Source: Neurospora crassa OR74A (Eukaryota > Ascomycota > Sordariomycetes > Sordariales > Sordariaceae). From it: a stretch of 64,000 bases of DNA. The DNA lies in contig NC_026504.1 in the NCBI RefSeq assembly GCF_000182925.2, positions 2,976,001 through 3,040,000 of the forward strand, written 5' to 3'. Below, piece after piece: positions 55,068-64,000 of the stretch; within the stretch, counting starts at the first letter, position 1; every line of letters starts with the position of its first letter. Made by a program: the position numbers and the translations under genes. Under the pieces are notes generated by a model. It saw only the letters and a program-made list of their open reading frames with translations. It was not told the origin of the DNA and ran no database searches.

Positions 55068-55545
55068 TTACCGCGCGTTGATGCCAGCCGAGAAGGGGTA
55101 CTTAACAGATACAAGCTATGCGGATGTGTATATACCTAAAGGCCTTGCCACTCAGGCCATATGTATTGGATAGACAGCTATGGCTGCAGAGCACAGGATA
55201 TTGAGCGCCATCAACGTACCAGGAGAACGGCAGGCGCCTTTGCGAAGGGGTAAAGAAATTGGACATTGTATCAAGAGTGCGAAGTACCGTGGTTGCTCAT
55301 TCGAACCAGATTTTATCCAGTTATAGCTGGTCTCTCGCTTGTCAGCATTACTGCACTGACGCCGACGACACTTGTGCGGCAGAAATGGGTGCGATATCTC
55401 CATGATTGCTGACTAGGTTGTGGTGCCATAAACATCTTATAGGCCATCATAGATGGCGCTATGAAAAGAAAGAGATACCTCTCATCCTATGATAGTCCCA
55501 CAGAGGGATATATTGGCGGTTAATTGGGAGCTGGCATCCACTATC
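55068..55545. repeat. Long direct repeat, copy 2
   Basis: Second copy of the repeat at 53738-54365, same orientation and about 150 bp shorter. Landmarks are in the same order; see that entry. The start of similarity is around a CGCGTTGATGCCAGCC stretch and the end around the GGGAGCTGGCATCC stretch near 55540. Confidence 0.7.
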
Positions 55546-56737
55546 GGCAATGCACCCAGCTTGTGTGTCTGGGTGAATGGCTGGGTTATCGGAACAGCAG
55601 TCCTTCTTCTGTCGTGGAGGGATTCCCAAAGAAGGCCTGTATTCGACTCGTTCGTACATGCTCAAAGCACCCGTGTGCCAAAACTTCCAATATTCACCGG
55701 TTTGGGTATGCTGTCATCGAGTGTCTGACCAGTACCATCATCCTATAAAGAGTAAACAGATGGACTGAAGTCAAAAGTGGATTGATGCTGCTTGTCTTGA
55801 GTGGACTGCTCATGGATTGACGTTGATGAGGCTCAAGCGAATGTATGCATGCGAGGCCAGGGTATCCTGACTAGTAAGACCGCCGATCATGCGCCTCTGG
55901 GCTCAGCCAAATTTGGAGTGATTGTGCCATATGTGGCGGTGCAGGTTAATGACTAAGCGACGCGACATGGCCTTTGCTCGGGCTGGTCGGCGTGGGACCG
56001 GGAGGACTGGAGACAACTTAACTAAACGGTGTCGCACAGGGGCCACGCCGCCAAGGGAACCAAGGGGCCAAGCACCCCCTGTGACGCCGCTGCAATCAGC
56101 CAGTGTGTGGTCCCAACATTGCGCAAGAGAAACCCCCGAGCCAGGCGGGCAGGTGTCCACAGGTACCTACGCCGTTCCGTCACAGCAACATTGATGCCCG
56201 CATGCAATTTACCCACCTCAATCTTCCTTGCTGCTTCACTTGTATTGTTCCGCTCCCCCAGTCGTCACTTGAGACATCGTTATTGTACCATTTTTAGAAC
56301 CCTCAACGATTTGGGCTTCTCTTGCTCCATCTCTGACACAGCTGAACTCCGACGTTCGTTGACCTACCACAAGCGACATCCCATCATTCTTGGGTCTTTC
56401 CAGAACAGGGACACCGGGCACTATCGCCATCCCGGGGCACCTCGACCTAGACTTCTATCTGTGTCTAGATCACGCTCCTTTTCCCACCACCCTTCAACCA
56501 GGACGGGGTAATCTGCCCTACGCCCACGCTCCTTCTGGAACCCCTTTCTAAGTCTGCGGACATCTAATTTCGATCCGATCCACTTCTTGGCCCCTCGTCT
56601 CCCCCTTCCCCAGACTTGGGCCATCGAAACTCCCCGTCTAGACTCCCATTCCGCTATCCTCTGGTTCCGAACCGACCGGGTCGCATGCGAACCACCGCCG
56701 CCCTCAACCCCATCGCGATCCTTCGCCGGCCTTCATA
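55546..56737. other. Promoter and leader of the M28 peptidase gene
   Basis: About 1.2 kb. The last 450 bp or so are C/T-rich like a long fungal 5' leader. No gene supported. Confidence 0.45.
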
Positions 56738-59627
56738 ATGGCGCCGGATAAGAGCCAGTTCCGCTACGAGCCCGCACCCCCCATACCTACCTACGACGAG
56801 GCCATCGCTTCCGGCGCCGGCAGCCATACCGTCTTCGAAGCCCCACACTCCCCTCTCGATGCCACAGATCATACAGAAGGTCACTCCCTGCTCGGCGGCA
56901 CGGCATCATCGTCGAGCACTCATGACCGAACACGTCCACCGCGCGGCTACCAGCCACCCACAGTCGAGACAGACGACGAAGGAGAGTCGTGGGGCTCGTC
57001 TGACGATGATAGCGATTCCGAGGCCGATCACGTTCGACGCGAGATGCAAGAGATGGAAATAGATGACTCCAACCACCGTTCGCAAAGTATATGGGGCAAG
57101 CGCATAGCGCGGTTTTCACTACCACGATGGAAGTGGGGGTGGAGGTTACCACAATTATCTCTACCCCGATTCAGGAGACACGACGCGAACGCCAGTCTGG
57201 AATCTGCTACAACGCCAGCCGCCAACGGTAACACGAACAACAGTAATAACGAAGAACAACCAAGCTCTGGAAGTCGATTCGCCTTTCCAACATTCGGCAG
57301 CACCGCCCTCTTCCTGCTGGTTGGGCGCCTCCTCGCCCTGTTCCTTCTTCTCGGCTTTGTTTACTTGATATTCGTCTCCGATGTGTTCGGGAACATGTCG
57401 CGCCGCCTCGGCTCGGGCATGTTCAATCCCAACGATATCCGGCAATATTTGGAATCCAACATCAGTTCCAACCAGATCAAGGACAATCTCCAGCATTTCA
57501 CCTCGTACTCTCACCTGGCTGGTACCGAAGGCGACTACGCCCTGATGGAGGATATCGAGTTGCTCTTCCGTAAATACGGTCTCGAAGACGTTTCGCGCGA
57601 CACCTATCACGTATATCTCAATTATCCCAAAGCCGATGGACGTGCGGTGGAAATCATCGACGACAAGGCGGACAACGGAAAAGGCAAGGCTATATGGTCT
57701 GCGAAGCTGGAGGAGAATGACCGGGCATCTGGGTTGACTGGACACCAGACATGGGCTTTTCACGGTCACTCGAAAACGGGTGATGTTCGCGGCCGGCTCA
57801 TCTATGCCAACTACGGCTCGCGCGAGGACTTCCAGCGCATCAAGGACCTTGGGATCCAGACTGCTGGCGCCATCGCTCTTGTTCGCTACTACGGCCCCCA
57901 CGCCGATCGCGCTCTGAAGGTCAAGGCTGCTGAGCTCGCAGGTTTCGCAGGTTGTCTCATCTATTCGGACCCATTCGATGACGGTTTCAAGAAGGGCGAC
58001 ACTGCGCCAAAGGGGCCTTTTATGCCTGCTGATGGAGTCCAGCGTGGCAGCGTCAGTCTCATGTCGTGGGTCGTCGGTGATGTGTTGACACCGGGCTGGG
58101 GCAGCAGGGAAAACATGCCAAGAATGAAGAAGGAACAGACCAAGGGACTGGTCAAAATCCCCTCTCTTCCTCTTTCCTGGCGTGATGCCAAGGTCCTTTT
58201 GCAGCATCTCAAGGGCAAGGGCCAGCGTGTGCCGGAAGACTGGGTGGGCGGTGTTCCTGATGTTGACGAGTGGTGGACAGGCGACCACGAAAACTCGCCC
58301 ATTGTCCGGCTCAAGAACGAACAAGACGAAAACGAGAAGCAGGCCATATGGAACGTATATGGAAGTATTCTGGGAATTGAGCAGGAAGAGAAGAAGGTCA
58401 TCATTGGTAACCATCGTGACGCATGGACTTTGGGCGCCGCTGACCCCCATTCGGGTACGGCCATCATGCTCGAGCTCGCCCGCGTCTTTGGCGAGTTGTT
58501 GAGAATGGGCTGGCGTCCGCTCAGGACTATCCAGTTTATGTCCTGGGACGCAGAGGAGTACAACCTCATCGGCTCGACCGAATTCGTTGAGCAAAATGAT
58601 GATATGCTGCGTAAGGACGCGCTGGCGTACATCAACCTCGATACCGCAGTAACGGGTAACACCCTACACGTAGCCGGCTCGCCCGTGTTCAAGGGCCTCC
58701 TGATGCAGATTCTCGACATAGTCAGAGATCCCTATGAGAACGCCACGCTAAAAGAGCTCTGGGAGCGCAGAAATGCCAATGACCTCGAGGGCCTCGGCGC
58801 GGGCTCGGACTATGTCGCCTTCCAGGACATTGTCGGCACGTCCTCCATTGACCTGCACTTCGATGGCAAGGGCCACCCTTGCCACTCCAGCTACGACACA
58901 TTCGAGTGGATGGAACAGGTCGGCGACCCGGACTTTGTCCACCACACGATGCTGGGACAGGTTGTTGCTCTTCTCCTGTACGAGCTGACCGATCGTCCCG
59001 TCTTGCCGTTTGATATGGCGCACTATGCTGAGAAGATCCGTGACTGGACTGGAGAGATTGTCCGTTGGGTTGAGGATCAGGCCAAGAACGCAAAGAAGGA
59101 TGCTGTGCCCAAGGAACTTACGGCGTCGCTCAACAGCATGATCAAAGCCAGCGATGAGGTCATGGAAGCCGTGCGTCGGTTCGTGGCATGGGAGCATGAG
59201 TGGCAGTCGAGTGTAATCGCGAGCGGTGGATGGGAGCCTTCGGGATGGGGCAGGAAGAGGTGCGAGTTTAATTCGAAGATGGCGTGGTTTGAGACGGATT
59301 TGTTGGATCCTGAGGGTGTAAGTCTTTTCCTCTCCCTTCTCTTTGCCCCTGCTGTACTATCCTCTCCCATTATCTCCTCGTCCCCTTTCTTCCCTCCTAA
59401 AATGCTAACTCCCCTTTTACCTATTACAGATCCCAAACCGCACCCAATTCAAACACGTCCTCTTCGGCCCTCAACTCTGGTCCGGCTACGACGAAGCCTA
59501 CTTCCCTTCAATCCGCGACACCGTCGACTCCGGAGACTGGGGTCTGGCCAACCGCACCATCGCCAAGGTTGCCGGCATTATCAAACGGGCGGCGGCGAAC
59601 TTGGCGGAGGGGACTCTGGGAGGATAG
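56738..59627 (+). CDS. M28 metallopeptidase of the PSMA/transferrin-receptor family (Vps70/Tre1-like)
   Basis: Exons 56738-59317 and 59430-59627 (intron 112 bp, donor GTAAGT, acceptor TTACAG) encode 925 aa. A type II membrane protein: the cytosolic N-terminus has APPIPTYDEAIASG near residue 13, a PY-like motif, and an acidic stretch. One membrane segment lies at about 190-213 (FLLVGRLLALFLLLGFVYLI). A protease-associated domain (about 330-480) and the M28 domain follow. Zinc ligands of the family appear in place: H559 in NHRDAW, D in ADPHSGTAIM (about 569), E in SWDAEEYNL (about 607), D in YINLDTAVTGN (about 634) and H in HPCHSSYDTFEWM (about 715). The second exon completes the dimerisation domain. 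Yeast relatives act in vacuolar sorting (Vps70) and as Rsp5 adaptors (Tre1/2). It converges with VPS35. Confidence 0.92.
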
Positions 59628-60406
59628 AGAAAACCTTTATTGACATGGCTATGCTGCTTGATGTACTTTTCCTTCCATTTGTTCTCAAAGCGTTTCTTGT
59701 CGTTTTCTTTGGTTTTTGGGTACATATTTTCCAGTTATTACGTAGAACCAGCTCGTTACTGCTGTCTGTACATTTATTCATACCTTCTTACCTTTTGTTT
59801 GTCCTATAGAAGACGATTCCCGTGGGTGGATGGGTGCATGAGGCAGCGTGTTGTTTGGGAAAGGGAACTTGTCCGAAAATAAAGCGAGCATCGTCGCCAC
59901 AAGCAAGTGCTCCGGTCTATACTCTCTTTACCCTTCGATGTTTTGCATCGCATGGCGCAGTTGGCGGGTTGTTTCCCTTGTTGTCACATCCTTCCTTTTC
60001 AACCTATCTCTTTTGTGTGGCGCCTAAATATCACCGTCGCTATGAAGCTTGCCACCATAGCACGATTCTAGGAAAACCTCACAAGGCGAAATGATCGCTA
60101 ATCGAGCTCAGAACCGGCATTCATAGAGCTGATTGTAGTCCCCGAAATGTACACTGAACTGCGGCTCTCAACGCCTTGCTCTCCGTCATTACATATCTAC
60201 GTACGGTGGGTTGGTTATGGCTATCGTGTCATAGGGGGGTTTGGGTTTCCTGTCCTGTCCTGTCCTGTCCTGTCCATCCATCATGTAACTGCATCATCAT
60301 CGCTCATCTGGTGTCGCATCTCGTCACATCTCATCTCGTTTTCCGTCCGCCGTTGGGCTTTTGTTACAATAACAACAAGACTCAAAAAAAATCTGTTGCT
60401 TACTGC
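59628..60406. other. Convergent 3' region
   Basis: About 780 bp between the 3' ends of the peptidase gene and VPS35. Holds both 3' UTRs and a short TCCTG tandem repeat. Confidence 0.5.
60248..60276. repeat. Short tandem repeat (TCCTG)n
   Basis: About five perfect copies of a 5-bp unit. Simple-sequence repeat in a 3' UTR/intergenic region. Confidence 0.8.
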
Positions 60407-63287
60407 TTACTTGGGAGTAAGCACGATGCCCTCGTACTCCTTGCTCCTGATAATCTCCAAGGTCTGCATAAAGTGCTTCCGGCTGGCCTCGACCGAGGCC
60501 GAGTCTTGCTGGTTACCGGCCAGGTTGGAGTGTATAAGCTCGATAAGGCCGTTGAGGTACTTTGTAGTAACCTACAAGATGAAGAAAAGATAGTTAGACG
60601 GCATGGCTTTATCTGACGGGGCGAATGGGGTTGTAAGTGATGACCTACCGATTCATTCTTTTGGTCAAAGTAGTACACGTATCTGTCCAAGATTTCGACA
60701 AACAACTCAATGGAGGTGGCAGTCTCCATGCACGAATCTGCAACACGAAGGGCACGCTGCAGGCATTCGAGAACACGCTTGCCGTCTCGGTAAAGCTATT
60801 GCATATCATGTTAGAATTCTGCACAACCTCGCAAAACAAAAAGGAACGGAGAAATGCTATTACTAACCTCGGTCTCCTCGGTCTCCCCGTTACTAGCAAT
60901 AGGAGTCGCCCACCACAAATGACTGGCCAGATAGACAGCCCGGCACTGATCCGGCTTCCTCAACAGCTTGCTTGCGTGCTGCGCGCACTTGGTGATGAGC
61001 GTGTCGTAGTTCTCCTTTCCAAAGTTGCGTGTGCGGTGCAGAGCGCTGGCAATCGCGCAAACGGCCTGGAACTGCGCCTTGGAGTCGCTGATCGCCTCCT
61101 CATACACCGTAAAGGCCTGCGCAAAGAACTCGTACGCCACCTCCTCGAACTCGGTCTTGTCGGCCATCTGACCGCACGAGCAAAAGAGGCGCAGGGATAG
61201 CTCGGCGGCGCCGGCGCCGTTGACGCGCGTGTAGAGGGTCGAGATGGCCGAGTGGAGGAACTTGAAGAGCGCGGAGCACTGCGACTGCCAGTTATCGTCG
61301 TAGTGCTCGCGAGCCTTGTAGCGTCGGGCGAGCTTGAGGCCGGCGGTGATGAGAGGCGGCGTCGTGGTCCGGATCCGCTCGTTGCCCTCGGCGTAGGCCT
61401 TCCTTGTCATCTGCAGGAGGCGGAATTGGGTGTCGTTATCCTCCGCCTGGAGGAGGTGGACAAGGCGGGCCAGCCAGCCCTGTTCCTCCAAAGTCTCGTC
61501 TGTCTCCAGGGCACGGCCGCGCTGCTGCACGACACCGGGGTAGCCAGACGGCGCTTGCGACCCTTCTTTGATGAGGACCTTGAGCACCTCCAGGACATTC
61601 TCGAGGTTGGCCGTGGTGGTGATGTGGGTTTGGTTCTTGATTAGGTGTCTGGCCACTTCGCCAGCAACAGCCCGCCGCGTAGGATAGGTTTGTGATTGGA
61701 ACAGAGGAACGTATGTAGGTAGGGCGAGTGCCGTAAATATCGACACATACCTCTTGAGAGGTGCCTGAAGCAAGGCCAGGATACTCTGCTGCGCTGGTGG
61801 CGCATGCAAATCGGCACTGTTGGCGTGCTCTTTTACCTTTGAGTGGGCGTAGTCGAGGATCTGGTCGACATAATCTAGCCTTTCAGGATAGATGTTGAGG
61901 GCTAGGGTCGTAAGGGATACACACAGCGCGATGGTGTCCTGGATCGGAAGATGTTGCGCCTGCACAAGGTTCTTGACCTGCCCGAAAAAGATTTCGTATA
62001 GGGGCACGTTCTCGGGAATGCCCCTGTGCTTCTTGGCTGGTTCGACTTCATCTCCATTTGTCACGGTAGCCTCGGTCTCTGCTACTGATGGTTCGGCGTT
62101 CAGAGGCTCATCGGTCGAGCCCACATCAGTTTCTGCATGCTCCCCATTTTCAGGGGCTTCGGGTGTCGGCGCGCTCGCTTCTTCGGTTTCCGCAGCCGAT
62201 TTTACGAGTTTCACCCTTTCCAGCAGGTTCGCGAGTGCTTCTTCCTCCAACTGGCCCCTATCCTCGCCTTCTTCATTCTGCGCCTCTCGCTCGGCGTAGT
62301 CGGATAGCCTGTCCATCAGGCCAATAACAATTCCCTTTACGTTAACGTGGGGGTTTAACCTGGACACAGCGGCGAGGAACTGATCGAGGGTGTGAAGATG
62401 GAACTCGTCAGGGAATACCTGAGTGATGACCTCAAGCAGATATTCCTGCGCCAGGACATCCCGACACTGCACAACCTGCTCCAGCAGGGGGGCCAGAATG
62501 CCATTTTTGTATGTCGGCAGATCCACCAGCTGGCTTAAACGGACAATGTTGTTTCCTACAAGCAATTGCAGCTCTTTCCTCTCCTGTGTCCGCTGGTCTC
62601 TCTCTCTTGAGTGTCCTTGATGTTGTAACCGAACCCAGAGCTTGTTCATCTCAACGAAATTGGTCAGGATGAAGTTGATCGAGTCCTGCAGGTTGCCCTC
62701 CGGGCCTTCGGAGTCGCCAGTCGGGAGATAGTCGCGTGCCTGTCCGGAGAGGTAGTAGCGCAGAAACAAACCGCGAACAGGGTGCTGGACACCACGGCTC
62801 ATGTCCATCATGTCCTTCATCAACTCCTTGACGGGAGCGCCGTCGATGGACATGTAGGCGGTGCCGACCGTGATCATGAGGTAAAGGCGGGGTATGATGT
62901 TGCCGGCATACTGAACGAGTTCGTAGAGGTCGGCGAGGTGGTTAACGGGGTGATTCTCGCGCAAGTGGACGGAGAGGTACCGGAGAGCATCGAAGACAGC
63001 CATGTAGAGCTCGTAGTACTGTTTGGGGCCCAGACTGCTGGTTCGAAGCTCCGAGACAAGGGTGGAGCTATAGGATGTCGAGGGTGGTCGACGGTCAGCA
63101 CCAGCACCAGCGCATATCGGGCCATGCCGTGACACGCTCCTTTGGGGACATACCAGCACTTGAGAGCATCCATGAGCTTTCCGGGGGTGTCGAGACATTT
63201 GCGCATGAGGGTGCTTTGCTGGCGCACGGCGATCAAGGCATCTTCGAGGAGGCGGGCCTGGTCCTCAGGCGGCGCGGGGGTCGACAT
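60407..63287 (-). CDS. vps35: Vps35, retromer cargo-recognition subunit
   Basis: Four minus-strand exons, 63287-63154, 63067-60868, 60795-60649 and 60571-60407, encode 881 aa, normal for fungal Vps35. All junctions use GT/AG and restore family sequence; the first gives [20 protein letters not shown]. The conserved PRLYLM sits in [17 protein letters not shown] near residue 112. The N-terminal third ([19 protein letters not shown] and [19 protein letters not shown]) binds Vps26, and the rest is the long alpha-solenoid that contacts Vps29 at its C-terminus. An acidic disordered loop (about residues 330-400) is rich in Glu, Ala and Thr. Retromer recycles cargo from endosomes to the Golgi, which fits the trafficking role of the neighbour it converges with, though adjacency may be chance. 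The product ends ...[11 protein letters not shown]. Confidence 0.96.
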
Positions 63288-64000
63288 GTCGCTTCTTTGC
63301 TGCTTGTAGCGCTCCTACGATGCGTGAGGGTGGATGTCTTTGGCGTCGTGTTTGATCCAACGGCTGTTGTGTTCGAGGTGGCTAGAAAGCGCGGGACCAT
63401 ACGAGCATTAATCTTGTGATGGTGAAGGGAACGGGGATGGCGCAGTAGAATGTAGTGAATGTCGGGGATGTTGTTCAGAGGCGCGGAATGACGACGCTCG
63501 AGGAGAGAGAGCCGTACATAGTAGCTGAGCTGGGCTGTCTGGGGCTGTTGTAGGTAGAGTTCCAAAGGCACTTCGCATGAGCTGCCTGTAACAGCTAACA
63601 GGTCGGCGGGGAGTATCCATATGTTGCAGGGTGTGAGCTGTTAGTGGAACTAGCATAGCCAAACATGAAGCTGCCCCTGGCTGCCCACCAAGCCCAGCTG
63701 AAGCTCTTGATTACGTAAGATTCTCCATATGTGGTACTTGGATGACACAGACATAAGGGTTAGGGGTAGCAAGCATATCTGGAGACACCAGTCGCACCCA
63801 GACGGGTTCACTCTTACAACCCAAAACAACTGTACCTCCCATCACCATCTTCGTCGACGTAGATTATCCCCGTTCATCCTCCTTATCTAATGTCCGACTG
63901 CCCGAGTCCGTTCTTTTTGTTCGGCTGTTTTACTCTCCAATCCAGTCTTGACGCCTGGATTCTGGGGTACAACGAGCGACACAATATTGGACCAAGTGGC
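63288..64000. other. Promoter and leader of VPS35
   Basis: About 710 bp upstream of the VPS35 start, to the window end. No gene supported; the next gene presumably lies outside. Confidence 0.4.

Noticed and set aside
53738-55545. Direct repeats as the two long terminal repeats of one element
   Set aside because: The 700-bp spacer shows no primer-binding site, polypurine tract or protein similarity, and the repeats differ in length; left as repeats of unknown type.
57161-58594. 477-aa open frame on the minus strand
   Set aside because: Antisense to the M28 peptidase gene; no domain, and the sense strand explains the open frame.
1-64000. CRISPR arrays, operons, riboswitches or bacterial-type terminators
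   Set aside because: None seen; spliceosomal introns and gene structure are fungal, so these features are not expected.

Overview
The window is nuclear DNA from a filamentous ascomycete, most likely of the Sordariales (the Podospora/Chaetomium/Neurospora neighbourhood). Protein-coding genes carry short introns (about 50-90 bp) with GTAAGT-like donors, CTAAC/CTGAC branch sites and CAG/TAG acceptors. There is a HET-domain gene, and the one clear transposon shows the TGG-to-TAG decay expected of repeat-induced point mutation (RIP). I saw no bacterial or viral gene organisation. The species cannot be fixed from sequence alone.

Layout. 3.2-13 kb: an allantoate/nicotinate-type MFS permease, a HET-domain protein, a zinc-independent MDR dehydrogenase, a 486-aa orphan protein and a GFA-domain zinc protein. 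13.4-14.2 kb: guanylate kinase with a possible mitochondrial presequence. 14.3-24 kb has no intact gene: relics of an orphan gene family, a possible glycosyltransferase fragment and a 2.5-kb RIP-damaged Tc1/mariner element. 24-26 kb: an FMO/Baeyer-Villiger-like flavoprotein, followed by a small Ser/Gly-rich protein. 29.3-39.2 kb: a seven-exon gene for a 3,163-residue protein of the DUF6606/DUF3638/DUF3645 family. 39.7-55.6 kb is accessory in character: four orphan genes of one family, a TENA/THI-4-like gene, a coiled-coil orphan, three tRNA-headed SINE-like elements and a pair of 0.5-0.6 kb direct repeats. 56.7-63.3 kb: two conserved membrane-traffic genes converge, a Vps70/PSMA-like M28 peptidase and retromer VPS35.

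The most interesting signal is a divergent orphan gene family with up to nine members or relics in 64 kb. Each carries a helical signature of roughly the form [LM]-[PS]-x-x-[FV]-x-x-[LF]-F-x-x-[IL]-[VI]-x-A-R-x-x-[FY]. Five copies are intact (9.1, 41.1, 47.8, 49.8 and 52.1 kb) and up to four are decayed (15.1, 15.7, 16.4 and 20.1 kb). Three intact members (41.1, 49.8, 52.1 kb) show a leader intron ending just upstream of the start codon. Function is unknown. The second new-looking element is a SINE-like family with a tRNA-type head, a shared body and a T-rich tail. All calls come from reading the sequence by eye; no database or structure search was run.
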